From positions 122,674 through 186,673 of the forward strand of contig CAVXXM010000005.1 of NCBI GenBank assembly GCA_963765745.1: a stretch of 64,000 bases of DNA, in the 5' to 3' direction. Every line of letters starts with the position of its first letter. Positions within the stretch are counted from its first letter, which is position 1. The position numbers were made by a program, and so were the translations under genes. The notes beneath the pieces were generated by a model. It saw only the letters and a program-made list of their open reading frames with translations, searched no databases and had not been told where the DNA came from. The stretch is from JAHFPN01 sp963765745 (GTDB lineage Bacteria > Pseudomonadota > Alphaproteobacteria > Rhizobiales > Xanthobacteraceae). Below are positions 27,370-37,024 of the stretch, one piece after another.

Positions 27370-27977
27370 CGTGCGCCCGCCTTTGCCCGTTCCTCGAACG
27401 CGAAGACGGCGGCAATATCCTTCAACAGCGGCAGGGCACGATCGCGCTCCGAGACGACGGCTTCGCCGGAAGAAACCGGCCAGTGGATCGCGAGCGCCGG
27501 GTCGTTCCACCGGATTCCGGCCTCGTGCGGCTTGGAATAGTAATTGTCGACCTTGTAGAGCACCTCGGTGTCGGGCTCGATCGTGCAGAAGCCGTGCGCG
27601 AATCCTTTCGGGACGAACATCTGTTCAGCATCGACGGCGTTCAGCACCAGGCTCACGTGCCGGCCGTAGGTCGGCGAGCCGAGCCGCATATCAACGGCGA
27701 CATCGAAGATCGCGCCGCGCAACACGCGCACGAGCTTGGCTTGAGCGAAGGGCGGCGCCTGAAAGTGCAGGCCGCGCACGGTGCCCTTGCGCAGCGAGAC
27801 CGACCGATTGTCCTGCACGCCGTCGAATTCGATACCCGCGACAGCCAAGTCGCGGCGATTGAAACTTTCGCTGATGAAGCCGCGCGCGTCGGCGTGGCGC
27901 GGCGCGACGATCGACTTCACGTCGGGAATGGAAAGCGGCAGAACCTGAAGACGCTCGCCGCCGGACGACGCAACCAT
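27366..27977 (-). CDS. rfbC: dTDP-4-dehydrorhamnose 3,5-epimerase
   Basis: A 203-residue cupin-fold epimerase. The active-site His is in TVRGLHFQAPP and the Tyr in VLYKVDNYYSKPHEAGIRWN; DARGFISESFNR opens the domain. Start at ATG 27977 keeps the usual distance from these motifs; an upstream extension is not conserved. Overlaps rfbA by 4 bases and follows rfbD by 64 bases. Confidence 0.96.
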   Translation of the reverse strand: MVASSGGERLQVLPLSIPDVKSIVAPRHADARGFISESFNRRDLAVAGIEFDGVQDNRSVSLRKGTVRGLHFQAPPFAQAKLVRVLRGAIFDVAVDMRLGSPTYGRHVSLVLNAVDAEQMFVPKGFAHGFCTIEPDTEVLYKVDNYYSKPHEAGIRWNDPALAIHWPVSSGEAVVSERDRALPLLKDIAAVFAFEERAKAGAR

Positions 27978-28041
27978 GTTTTCACGCACCCCGATTTTTC
28001 CGAATAACGCATGTCTGCCAATAGGATGCAAGCCGGCGCGC

Positions 28042-28941
28042 TCAGCGCGCGGCGGCGGGCACGGTGCGCAGCAGCAGATCGACCGTCTCGGCGACGCGCT
28101 CCTGCCAGGGAGGCGCGGAATGTCCGAAGATCATCTGAAAGCGCGTGCAGTCGAGGGTCGAGTTTTTCGGCCGCCGCGCCGCCGACGGATAGCCGGCGGT
28201 CGTGATTGCGACGACGCGCGGGTCGCGGCCGGTGAAGGGCCGCTGGTACGCGACGATTGCCGCCGCAAATCCGTGCCAGGACGTCTGCCCGGTACCGGCG
28301 AAATGATAGGTGCCGCAGACTTCCGGATTCATGACGAGGTGCGGCGCGAGCTGGAGAATCGCCTCGGCGATGTCGGCGGTCGCGGTTGGGCAGCCGAACT
28401 GGTCGGCCACCATCGTGAGTTCGTCGCGCTCGTTTGCCAGCCGCAGCACTGTCTTTAGGAAATTCTTGCCGTGGATGCCATATATCCAAGACGTGCGCAG
28501 GATGACGTGGTGCGGTTGAGCCCCGCGCACGGCCGCTTCGCCTTCGGCCTTGGTGCGGCCATAGACGGAAAGCGGCGCGATCGGATCGTTCTCGACATAG
28601 GCGCCGGATTTCTTGCCATCGAAAACATAGTCGGTGGAGAGATGCACGAGCGGCAAGCCGGCGCGGGCCGAAGACGCCGCGACGATTGCAGCCCCTTCGA
28701 CATTGGCGGCGCGCGCGAGCTCGGGCTCGCTCTCGGCGCGATCGACCGCGGTGTAGCCCGCGGCGTTGACGACGAGCCCCGGCCGATGCCGTTCGATCGC
28801 GGCGCGCACGGCTTCGGCTTGGGTGATGTCGGCATCGAGGCGCGACAGGCCGACGGCGGCGATCCTGCGCCGGCTTGCAAGGGCGATCAGCTCGCGCCCG
28901 GTCTGGCCCTCGGCGCCGAAGACGAGGATCGGCCCGGTCAT
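28042..28941 (-). CDS. rfbD: dTDP-4-dehydrorhamnose reductase
   Basis: Final step to dTDP-L-rhamnose, 299 residues. The Rossmann loop ILVFGAEGQTGRELI, VNAAGYTAVDRAE, VHLSTDYVFDGKKSG and the catalytic Y-x3-K (VYGRTKAEGE) are all present. The start ATG 28941 overlaps rfbB by 4 bases, so translation is coupled. Confidence 0.96.
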   Translation of the reverse strand: MTGPILVFGAEGQTGRELIALASRRRIAAVGLSRLDADITQAEAVRAAIERHRPGLVVNAAGYTAVDRAESEPELARAANVEGAAIVAASSARAGLPLVHLSTDYVFDGKKSGAYVENDPIAPLSVYGRTKAEGEAAVRGAQPHHVILRTSWIYGIHGKNFLKTVLRLANERDELTMVADQFGCPTATADIAEAILQLAPHLVMNPEVCGTYHFAGTGQTSWHGFAAAIVAYQRPFTGRDPRVVAITTAGYPSAARRPKNSTLDCTRFQMIFGHSAPPWQERVAETVDLLLRTVPAAAR

Positions 28942-29987
28942 GCCGGCAGACCGAGCCGCTCGCCGCGATAGACTTGTTCCCGCACGCGCGTCCACCACTC
29001 CGGATGCGCGAGATACCACTCCACGGTGCGCTGCAGGCCGCTATCGAAGCTCTCCTGCGGGCGCCAGCCGAGCTCGCGCGCGAGCTTGCCGGCATCAATG
29101 GCGTAGCGCCGGTCATGGCCGGGCCGGTCGGGAACGAAAGCGATGAGTTTGCGGCGCGGGCCGCTATTGGAAGGGTGCCGTGCGTCGACCAGGTCGCAGA
29201 TCATCTGCGCGACCTCGAGATTGCGCCGCTCCGCGCCGCCGCCGACATTATAGGTTTCGCCGGGCTTTCCCCGCGCGGCGATGAGCCAGAGCGCGCGCAC
29301 GTGATCGCCGACATAGAGCCAGTCGCGCACGTTCTCGCCCTTGCCGTAAATCGGGAGCGCCTTGCCCTGCAGCGCGTTCAAGGTCATCAGCGGAATAAGC
29401 TTCTCCGGGAACTGGAACTCGCCGTAATTGTTCGAGCAATTGCTGATCACGGCCGGAAGCCCATAGGTGCGGCCCCAGGCCCGCACCAGATGATCGGCGG
29501 CGGCCTTGCTGGCGGCGTAGGGCGAACTCGGATCGTAGCGGCTGGTCTCGGTGAAGGCGCCGGAATCGAGCGAGCCGAACACTTCATCCGTTGAAACATG
29601 ATGGAATCTGAACTGCTCGCGCGCGGGGGCGGCGAGTGCGCGCCAGTGTTCGAGCGCGGCCGTGAGCAGCGAGTAGGTGCCGACGATATTGGTGTCCACG
29701 AAGGCGGCAGGTGCGTCGATCGAGCGGTCGACGTGCGACTCGGCCGCCAGATGGATCACGAGCTCGGGCCGGTGGCGCGCGAACAGCTCGCGCAGCAACC
29801 GCCCATCGGCGATGTCGCCGCGCTCGAAGCGGTAGCGCGGCTCGCGCTCGACCGATGCGAGCGCCTCGGGCACGGCGGCATAGGTGAGCTTGTCGAGGTT
29901 CACGACTTCGGCGTCCGTTTCCTCGATCAGGAATCGGACCAGCGCGGAGCCGATGAAACCGGAGCCGCCGGTGATCAGGACCTTCAA
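28938..29987 (-). CDS. rfbB: dTDP-glucose 4,6-dehydratase
   Basis: Second step of the pathway, 349 residues and first gene of the minus-strand operon. VLITGGSGFIGSALVR binds NAD; HLAAESHVDRSIDAP, FHHVSTDEVFGSL (catalytic Thr-Asp-Glu) and PYAASKAAADHLV (Y-x3-K) follow. It is divergent from ugd with about 160 bases between, which must hold both promoters; no clear boxes were recognised there. Confidence 0.97.
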   Translation of the reverse strand: MKVLITGGSGFIGSALVRFLIEETDAEVVNLDKLTYAAVPEALASVEREPRYRFERGDIADGRLLRELFARHRPELVIHLAAESHVDRSIDAPAAFVDTNIVGTYSLLTAALEHWRALAAPAREQFRFHHVSTDEVFGSLDSGAFTETSRYDPSSPYAASKAAADHLVRAWGRTYGLPAVISNCSNNYGEFQFPEKLIPLMTLNALQGKALPIYGKGENVRDWLYVGDHVRALWLIAARGKPGETYNVGGGAERRNLEVAQMICDLVDARHPSNSGPRRKLIAFVPDRPGHDRRYAIDAGKLARELGWRPQESFDSGLQRTVEWYLAHPEWWTRVREQVYRGERLGLPA

Positions 29988-30146
29988 GGCCGCGCCCCCA
30001 TGATCGGCGCGCGTCCGGAAGGCCTCAATGAGTACGCATCGGACATTTGGCTTTTCCTCGCCCGCAATCTATATACTCCGCCGAAAACGCGAGTGGAAAC
30101 ACCAACTTGCGCCAGGCTCAGGCCTGCTGAACCCGCTCAGGTGCGC

Positions 30147-31456
30147 ATGCGCGTAACTGTCATCGGCACCGGATATGTCGGCCTGGTCTCCGGCGCTTGC
30201 TTCGCCGATTTCGGCCACCAGGTCGTATGCGTGGACAAGGACGCCGCGAAGATCGCGGCGCTTTCCCGCGTCGAAATTCCGATTTTCGAGCCGGGGCTCG
30301 CGGAGCTGGTCGCCACCAACGTTCGCGAGGGCCGGCTCGAATTCACCACCGATCCGAGCGGGCCGGTCCGGGACGCCGACATCGTGTTTCTCGCGGTCGG
30401 CACGCCGTCGCGCCGCGGCGACGGCCACGCGGATCTGTCTTATCTCTACGCCGCCGCGCGCGAGATCGCGCCGGCGCTTTCCGGATTCACCGTCGTCGCC
30501 ACCAAATCGACCGTGCCGGTCGGCACCGGCGACGAGATCGAACGCATCATTCGGAAGGATCGGCCCGACGCCGAATTCGCGGTGGTGTCGAACCCGGAGT
30601 TTTTGCGCGAGGGCGCGGCGATCCGCGACTTCAAGCTGCCGGACCGGATCGTGATCGGCACGGAGGATGTTCGCGCCAAGGAAGTGATGAACGCGCTCTA
30701 CCGGCCGCTCTATCTCAACGCGGCGCCGATCATGTTCACGAGCCGCCGCACCGCGGAGCTCGTCAAGTACGCGGCCAACGCATTTCTCGCGACCAAGATC
30801 ACCTTCATCAACGAGATCGCCGATCTGTGCGAGCAGACCGGCGCCGACGTGCAGGAGGTCGCGCGCGGCATCGGCCTCGACAACCGGATCGGCGGCAAGT
30901 TCCTGCACGCGGGCCCGGGCTTCGGCGGCTCGTGCTTCCCCAAGGATCTCGTCGCGCTGATGAAGACCGCGCAAGACCATAAGGTTCCATTGCGTATCGT
31001 CGAGGCCGTCGCGGCGGTGAACGACGCGCGCAAGAGCGCCATGGCGCGCAAGGTCGCCGGCGCGCTCGGCGGCGATGCGCGCGGCAAGACGGTCGCCGTG
31101 CTCGGCCTCACCTTCAAGCCCAATACCGACGACATGCGCGAGGCACCCTCGGTCGCTCTCATCGCGGCGCTGCAGAGCGCCGGTGCCAAGGTCAGGGTGC
31201 ATGACCCGGCGGGAATGGAGGCGGCCAAGAAGGTGCTGCGCGACGTGACCTATTGCAACGGGCCCTATGCTGCGCCGAAGGCGCGGATGCGCTGGTCATC
31301 GTCACCGAATGGGAGCAATTCCGCGCGCTCGATTTCGAACGCATCAAGAAGATCATGGCGGAGGCCGTGGTCGTGGACCTGCGCAACATCTATCCGCCCG
31401 ACGAAATTCGCGCTCTCGGCTTCGCCTATCATTGCGTCGGCCGGCCGAACGCCTAG
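30147..31456 (+). CDS. ugd: UDP-glucose 6-dehydrogenase (frameshifted)
   Basis: Oxidises UDP-glucose to UDP-glucuronate for exopolysaccharide or lipid A sugars. About 436 residues. The NAD loop VTVIGTGYVGLVSGACFADF opens the protein, the active-site Cys is in GPGFGGSCFPKDL, and VLGLTFKPNTDDMREAPS begins the C-terminal domain. Near 31270 one base, probably a G in GCGGCC, is missing; after it the frame gives GADALVIVTEWEQFRALDF and the end at 31456. ATG at 30147 is used; a GTG six bases earlier is possible. The frame is open far upstream, but that part is antisense to rfbB. Confidence 0.93.
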
Positions 31457-31539
31457 CAGCGGCAATGGCGCTCTGCTAAGGGCTCACTGCCGCGGGCGAA
31501 TCCGCTGATCGGCGGATCGGGCGCGCGGCGCAGAAAACG

Positions 31540-32556
31540 ATGCACGATCTTCGCGGCAGAAAGCGATCCCTTAAAAACCGAATCCCCTGGCGGGCGCTCG
31601 GCATCGCGGCGAGCCTTGTGGTCATCGGCGCCGCCTTCGTCGTGCTCTACCGAATGCTGCACGACATCGAGATGCGCGAGGTCGTGGCCGCGATCAGGAC
31701 GACGCAACCCCATGAGCTTGTGCTCGCCGGCATGTTCGTGGCGATCGCCTATTTCACGCTCACCTTCTACGATTACTTCGCGCTGCGCACGATCGGGCGC
31801 GGCGATGTCCCGTACCGCGTCGCGGCGCTCGCCAGCTTCACCAGCTATTCGATCGGCCACAATGTCGGCTTCAGCGTCGTCAGCGGCGGCACCGTGCGCT
31901 ACCGCGTCTATTCGGGAAGCGGACTTTCCGGCATCGAGGTCGCGAAAATCTGCTTCATCGCCGGGCTCACCTTCTGGCTCGGCAATCTGGCGGTGCTCGG
32001 GCTCGGGGCCGCGTTCGACCCGGTGGCGGCGAGCGCCATCGACCGGCTGCCGCTTTCGTTCAATCGCGGCATCGGAATCGCGATCCTGGTCGCGCTCGCC
32101 GGATATGTAATCTGGGTCAGCATGGCGCCGCGGCGCTTCGGCCGCGACAACTGGACGGTGACGCTGCCCGGCGGCAAGCTCACGTTCCTGCAGATCCTCA
32201 TCGGCATCGTCGATCTCGCCTGCGCCACCGCGGCGATGTACGTGCTGATGCCGGACCGGCCCAATATCGATTTCCTGTCGCTCATGGTGATCTTCGTGTC
32301 GGCGACGCTGTTGGGCTTCGCCAGCAATTCACCGGGCGGGCTCGGCGTGTTCGACGCGGCGATGCTGCTCGCACTCCCGCTGTTCGACAAGGAGGACCTG
32401 GTCGGTGCGCTGCTGTTGTTCCGGCTCTACTACTACGTCGTGCCGTTCGCGCTTGCGCTCGCCATTATCGGGATTCGCGAGCTGTTGATCGATCTGCCCT
32501 GGGTGTCGGCGAAGATCATCCATCCGCCGGACAAGGCCGATCCCCCGCGCGACTAG
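31540..32556 (+). CDS. Lysylphosphatidylglycerol-synthase-type integral membrane protein (UPF0104)
   Basis: A 338-residue protein with about eight predicted membrane helices of the LPG_synthase_TM family (YbhN-like). FTSYSIGHNVGFSVVSGGTV and the later GFASNSPGGLGVFDAAMLLA with the RLYYYVVPFALAL helix are typical. The family is the flippase-like half of MprF; stand-alone members have no established function. No C-terminal synthase domain is present. Converges on ppk2 with a 4-base overlap. Confidence 0.82.
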   Translation: MHDLRGRKRSLKNRIPWRALGIAASLVVIGAAFVVLYRMLHDIEMREVVAAIRTTQPHELVLAGMFVAIAYFTLTFYDYFALRTIGRGDVPYRVAALASFTSYSIGHNVGFSVVSGGTVRYRVYSGSGLSGIEVAKICFIAGLTFWLGNLAVLGLGAAFDPVAASAIDRLPLSFNRGIGIAILVALAGYVIWVSMAPRRFGRDNWTVTLPGGKLTFLQILIGIVDLACATAAMYVLMPDRPNIDFLSLMVIFVSATLLGFASNSPGGLGVFDAAMLLALPLFDKEDLVGALLLFRLYYYVVPFALALAIIGIRELLIDLPWVSAKIIHPPDKADPPRD

Positions 32557-33435
32557 TCGCCGCCGCGCGAGAGGAACTTGGCGCCGTCGAGCACGATCTT
32601 GCGGTCGATCCGTTCCAGCGCCTTCTCGCTGCGCGCCGGGTAGGGGATGGTGCGCAGGAAATGGCGCATCGTCTCCAGCCGCGTCCGCATCTTGTCGTTG
32701 GCCAGCACCACTGTCCAAGGCGCGTGCGGACGGTGGGTCGCCTTGAGCATGGCGTCGATGGCGCCGGTATAGGCGTCCCATTTGCCGATCGCGGCATGAT
32801 CGACCGGGCCGATCTTCCAGCGCTTCAAGGGGTCCGTCGGCGCGGGCGTGGAAGCGCTTCATCTGCATCTCGCGGCCGATGTGCAGCCAGAACTTCACCA
32901 GCCGGATGCCGTCCTCGACCAGCATGCGCTCGAACTCGGGGACGACGCCGAGGAACTGCTCGGTCTGGTCCGGCGTGCAGAAGCCCATGACCGGCTCGAC
33001 GACGGCGCGGTTGTACCAGGAGCGGTCGAAGAGCACGATTTCGCCCTTGGTCGGCAGCTGCGCGACGTAGCGCTGGAAATACCATTGTCCGCGCTCGACA
33101 TCGGTGGGTTTGGGCAGCGCCACCAAGCGCGCCGCGCGTGGGTTCAGGTGCTGGGTGAAGCGATGGATGGCGCCGCCCTTGCCGGAGGCGTCGCGGCCTT
33201 CGAACACGATGGCGATGCGCTCGCCCTTGTCGCGCGCCCAGTTCTGTACCTTGAGCAGCTCGATCTGCAGCCGGCGCAACTCCTTCTCGTATTTCTTGCG
33301 CTTCAGCCGCTTGTCGTAGGGATAGCCACCGCTCTCAAGCGCGCGCTCCTCGATCTCGGGTGGAAGCTCCTTGTCGTCGAGCGAGAACTTGGGCAGCCGC
33401 TTTGCCGCCGCTGCCGGCTTGGTTTTCTTGGCCAT
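32553..33435 (-). CDS. ppk2: Polyphosphate kinase 2 (frameshifted)
   Basis: Uses polyphosphate to phosphorylate nucleotides, about 294 residues. Walker A is VFEGRDASGKGGAIHRF, Walker B FDRSWYNRAVVEPVMGFC, and the lid region GREMQMKRFHARADGPL; the remainder (KRWKIGPVDHAAIGKWDAYT) continues in another frame. One extra T near 32828 (CCCCTGAAG read CCCCTTGAAG on the coding strand) explains the break. It sits beside phoR and the pst operon, linking polyphosphate use to phosphate sensing. One-domain class; ADP or GDP preference cannot be told. Confidence 0.9.
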
Positions 33436-33532
33436 GGTCCGATCCTCCGCCGATCAGGCTAGCACGAGGCCAAGCGCGTGCCAGTTGGCGCCGGGGCGCG
33501 GGTCGCGCTAGAGAAAGGCGGGAAAAATCGCC

Positions 33533-34810
33533 ATGGCCACGTCTCCTACAGATGCCACCGAGCGCCCCGGATTCTTGCGCCGCATCGCCCGGGTGCGCTG
33601 GATCCTGCTCGCGGCCGCCGCGGTCTTTGTCGTGCTCGCGCTCGCGGGACGGCTCTCCCCCATCGAATTGCTGCTTGCGCTCGGCGCCGTCGGACTGGCC
33701 GCGCTGGCGACGTCGGGAAAAGAAGAACCGGCGCCGGCGGGCATCGGCATAGCGCCCGCAACGGCGACGCGATCCGATGCGCCGCTGGCGGCGCTGATCG
33801 GAGCTTTGCCCGACGCAGCGTATCTATTGGACCGGCGCAGCATCGTGCTCGCCGGCAACGAGCGTGCGGCATCGATGCATGGCTCGGTGCGGCCGGGCGA
33901 ACTGATCTCGCTCAAGGTGCGCACGCCCGAGGTGATCGAAGCGGTGCGGCTCGCGGCCGAGGGCGCGCCGCGGCGGGTCGAATACATCGAGCGTATGCCG
34001 GCGGAGCGGAAGTTCGAGGTGCATGCGGTGCCGGTGTTCCTCGCGCCCGAGGATGCCGGGCGCAGACCGCCGGATTTCGTGCTGCTCACGTTTCGCGATC
34101 ACACGCAGCAACATCTGGTGGAGCAGATGCGGGTCGATTTCGTCGCCAATGCGAGCCACGAGCTGCGCACGCCGCTCGCCTCGCTTTCGGGCTTCGTCGA
34201 TACGCTGCGCGGCTCCGCGCACGACGACGAAGCGGCGCGCGATCGCTTCCTCGCTATCATGGCCGAGCAGGCGAGGCGCATGTCGCGGCTGATCGACGAT
34301 CTGTTGTCGTTGTCGCGGATCGAGATGAACGAGCACATCCAGCCGAAAAGCGTGATCGATCTGGTGCCGATTCTCGAGCACGTACGCGACGCCCTTTCGC
34401 CGCTGGCGCGCGAACGCGGCGTCGCGGTCGAGGTCAAGCGCAAGCTCGAGCGGCTCTTGGTGCAGGGCGATCGGGACGAACTGATCCGCCTGTTCGAGAA
34501 TCTGGTGGAGAACGCGCTGAAATACGGCGCGGCCGGCAAGCGGGTGGAAATCTCGCTTGCCGCCGAGGACGGCGAAGCGGCCGTCGCGGTGCGCGATTTC
34601 GGGCCCGGGATCGCACCCGAGCATTTGCCGCGGCTGACGGAGCGGTTCTACCGCGTAGACGCCGAAACGAGCCGGGCCCAGGGCGGCACGGGATTGGGGC
34701 TTGCCATCGTCAAGCACATCCTGGCGCGCCACCGCGGCAGGCTCTCGATCGAGAGCACGCTCGGGCACGGCGCGCAATTCACAGCCCGGCTCGGTCTCGC
34801 CGGCGAGTAG
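33533..34810 (+). CDS. phoR: Phosphate-regulon sensor histidine kinase
   Basis: A 425-residue kinase with two close N-terminal membrane helices (about 22-57), a PAS-like domain (LPDAAYLLDRRSIVLAGNER), then H-box VANASHELRTPLASLSGF, N box ENLVENALKYG, G1 VRDFGPGIAPEHL and G2 GGTGLGLAIVKHIL. There is no periplasmic sensor domain, as in PhoR, which reads the state of the Pst transporter through PhoU. It is followed by a Pho box and pstSCAB-phoU-phoB. Confidence 0.92.
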   Translation: MATSPTDATERPGFLRRIARVRWILLAAAAVFVVLALAGRLSPIELLLALGAVGLAALATSGKEEPAPAGIGIAPATATRSDAPLAALIGALPDAAYLLDRRSIVLAGNERAASMHGSVRPGELISLKVRTPEVIEAVRLAAEGAPRRVEYIERMPAERKFEVHAVPVFLAPEDAGRRPPDFVLLTFRDHTQQHLVEQMRVDFVANASHELRTPLASLSGFVDTLRGSAHDDEAARDRFLAIMAEQARRMSRLIDDLLSLSRIEMNEHIQPKSVIDLVPILEHVRDALSPLARERGVAVEVKRKLERLLVQGDRDELIRLFENLVENALKYGAAGKRVEISLAAEDGEAAVAVRDFGPGIAPEHLPRLTERFYRVDAETSRAQGGTGLGLAIVKHILARHRGRLSIESTLGHGAQFTARLGLAGE

Positions 34811-34833
34811 CCCTTTCTTTTCAATCGATTAGA

Positions 34834-34862
34834 CCGTCATCGGCCCGTCACCCAGCCGTCAT
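34834..34862 (+). promoter_or_regulatory. Pho box with three 11-bp units
   Basis: CCGTCAT, CCGTCAC and CCGTCAT begin at 34834, 34845 and 34856, each 11 bases apart with 4-base spacers. This is the direct-repeat geometry bound by PhoB dimers (consensus CTGTCAT). It lies about 97 bases before the pstS start and about 24 bases after phoR ends, so pstS and the downstream genes should be induced by low phosphate. Confidence 0.88.
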
Positions 34863-34958
34863 AGAAGCTTGATCCAGGCTCTCTAGGAGTCGCGAAGCCC
34901 CGGCATGGCCGCGGGCGCCGGCCGGTGGCCGGATCACCAAAGAGGCAGGGAGAATCCA

Positions 34959-35951
34959 GTGAAACTCGCGACTATCCTGATTTCAGCGCTGACGTTGGCC
35001 GCCGCGTCTTCGGCCGTGTCGGCACAGACAATCATTCAGGTGGACGGCTCGTCCACCGTGTTCCCGATCACCGAAGCCATGGCCGAGGAATTCCAGAAGG
35101 CCAATCCGGGCATCAAGGTCACGGTCGGCATCGCCGGCACCGGCGGCGGCTTCAAGAAATTCTGCCGCGGCGAGATCGACATTTCCGACGCTTCGCGGCC
35201 GATCAAGAAGTCCGAGGCCGACGACTGCAAGAAGGCCGGGATCGAATATATCGAGCTGCCGGTCGCACTCGATGCGCTGGCAGTCATGGTCAACCCGAAG
35301 AATACCTGGGCGGCAGAACTCACCGTCGCCGAACTGAAGAAGATGTGGGAGCCGGAAGCCCAGGGCAAGATCACCAACTGGAATCAAATCCGCCCGAGCT
35401 TTCCGAACGCGCCGCTGAAGCTGTTCGGTCCCGGCGTCGATTCGGGCACCTACGACTATTTTACCGCCGCGACCGTCGGCAAAGAGCATTCCAGCCGCGG
35501 CGACTTCACCGCTTCCGAGGACGACAACGTGCTGGTGCAGGGCATCGCCGGCGACGTCAACTCGCTCGGGTTCTTCGGGCTCGCCTATTACATCGAGAAC
35601 AAAGCCAAGCTGAAGGCGGTGGGGATCAAGCTGAATGACACGGCCAAAGCGGTTCTGCCCGCGGTCGAGACCGCCAAGGACGGCACCTATCAGCCACTGT
35701 CGCGCCCGATCTTCATCTATGTGAGCACGAAGTCGCTCGACAAGCCCCACGTGGCCAAGTTCGTCGAGTTCTACATGGACCCGAAGAACGCGACCAAGCT
35801 CGTGGCCGAGGTCGGCTACGTGCCGCTCCCTGAAGCGGCCCTCAAGGCGTTCAGGGAACGGGTGACCAAGCGCATGGTCGGCACCGGCTTCACCGGCTCC
35901 AAGATCGGCGTCTCGGTCGAGGAACTGATCAAGGAGAAGCTGGTCTATTGA
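34959..35951 (+). CDS. pstS: Phosphate ABC transporter, periplasmic binding protein
   Basis: A 330-residue periplasmic phosphate receptor. Signal peptide TILISALTLAAASSAVSA, then IIQVDGSSTVFPITEAMAEE (phosphate-binding TVFP loop), IAGTGGGFKKFCRGEIDISD and FGPGVDSGTYDYFTAA. GTG start with GGGAG upstream. A 12-bp stem-loop follows in the gap before pstC. First gene of the Pho-box-driven operon. Confidence 0.96.
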   Translation: MKLATILISALTLAAASSAVSAQTIIQVDGSSTVFPITEAMAEEFQKANPGIKVTVGIAGTGGGFKKFCRGEIDISDASRPIKKSEADDCKKAGIEYIELPVALDALAVMVNPKNTWAAELTVAELKKMWEPEAQGKITNWNQIRPSFPNAPLKLFGPGVDSGTYDYFTAATVGKEHSSRGDFTASEDDNVLVQGIAGDVNSLGFFGLAYYIENKAKLKAVGIKLNDTAKAVLPAVETAKDGTYQPLSRPIFIYVSTKSLDKPHVAKFVEFYMDPKNATKLVAEVGYVPLPEAALKAFRERVTKRMVGTGFTGSKIGVSVEELIKEKLVY

Positions 35952-35971
35952 TTTAGCGTGGCGTTGCGTCC

Positions 35972-35999
35972 GCGGAGGGCGGCCGTCGCCGCCCTCCGC
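35972..35999 (+). promoter_or_regulatory. Intercistronic stem-loop between pstS and pstC
   Basis: A perfect 12-bp stem, GCGGAGGGCGGC and GCCGCCCTCCGC, with loop CGTC, 20 bases after the pstS stop and 65 before pstC. There is no T-run, so it is more likely a stabiliser of the upstream message than a terminator. Such hairpins allow more PstS than permease to be made. Confidence 0.7.
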
Positions 36000-36064
36000 C
36001 ATCAAAACGAACAATAGAGCCAGGCGCCGGAAGTCCGGATCGCCGGCCACTTGCAGGGGATCGA

Positions 36065-37024
36065 ATGGCAGCGGCAACCAGCACCCGGGTCTTCGCCGAA
36101 GACGGCAGGATCGGCGGCCGTTTTGCGATCGACCCCGGCTTCCTGAGGCGCCGTCGCGCCGTCGCCTTCATCATGCAGGGCGTGCTGTTCGCCGCCGCGG
36201 CGCTGTCGGTGCTGGTTACGGCCGGGATCGTCTATGTGCTCTTGAGCGAGAGCGTGAGATTCTTCGCCGAAGTCTCGATCATCGACTTCTTCACGGACAC
36301 CCAGTGGACGCCGGTGTTCGAAAACCCGCGCTTCGGCATCATCACGCTGATCTCAGGCACGCTGATGAGCAGCCTGATCGCGCTTGCGGTCGCGATGCCG
36401 CTCGGGACCATCTTGGCGATCTATCTGTCGGAATATGCGAACGCGAATGTGCGCGAGATTATCAAGCCGTTTCTTGAGCTGCTCGCCGGCGTTCCCACCG
36501 TCGCCTTCGGCTATTTCGCGCTTTTGTTCGCGACTCCGCTGTTTCAGTTTTTTCTCCCCAATCTTTCCACCTTCAACCTGCTGGTGCCGGGGATCGTCAT
36601 GGGGATCATGATCCTCCCCTACATCGTCTCGGTGAGCGAGGACGCCATGCGGGCGGTGCCCTCGCCCTTGCGCGAGGGGGCCTATGCGCTTGGCTTCAGC
36701 AAGCTGCAGACCGCGTTGCGCGTGATCATCCCGGGCGCCTTCTCGGGCGTGACCGCGGCCTACATCCTCGGCATGTCGCGGGCGGTGGGCGAGACCATGG
36801 TGGTCGCGATCGCCGCCGGCCAGCAGGCCAAGATCGCCTGGAACCCGCTCGAAGGGGCGGCCACGATCACCGCCTATATCGTGCAGATCTCGCTCGGCGA
36901 TCTGCCGCACGGTTCGATCGCGTATCTCACGATTTTCGCGGCCGGGCTCACGCTCTTTCTGATGACGCTGGTGTTCAACATCGTGGCGTTCTGGCTGCGG
37001 CGCAAATACCGGGAGGTCTATTGA
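36065..37024 (+). CDS. pstC: Phosphate ABC transporter permease PstC
   Basis: A 319-residue inner-membrane permease with six core helices. The binding-protein-dependent EAA loop is EGAYALGFSKLQTALRVIIP; the earlier LAIYLSEYANANVREIIKPF and GVPTVAFGYFALLF segments are PstC-specific. Its stop overlaps the pstA start by one base. Confidence 0.95.
   Translation: MAAATSTRVFAEDGRIGGRFAIDPGFLRRRRAVAFIMQGVLFAAAALSVLVTAGIVYVLLSESVRFFAEVSIIDFFTDTQWTPVFENPRFGIITLISGTLMSSLIALAVAMPLGTILAIYLSEYANANVREIIKPFLELLAGVPTVAFGYFALLFATPLFQFFLPNLSTFNLLVPGIVMGIMILPYIVSVSEDAMRAVPSPLREGAYALGFSKLQTALRVIIPGAFSGVTAAYILGMSRAVGETMVVAIAAGQQAKIAWNPLEGAATITAYIVQISLGDLPHGSIAYLTIFAAGLTLFLMTLVFNIVAFWLRRKYREVY

Noticed and set aside
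29598..30146. Long N-terminal extension of ugd
   Set aside because: The extra 183 codons are antisense to rfbB; the NAD-binding loop must lie at the N terminus, so ATG 30147 is used.
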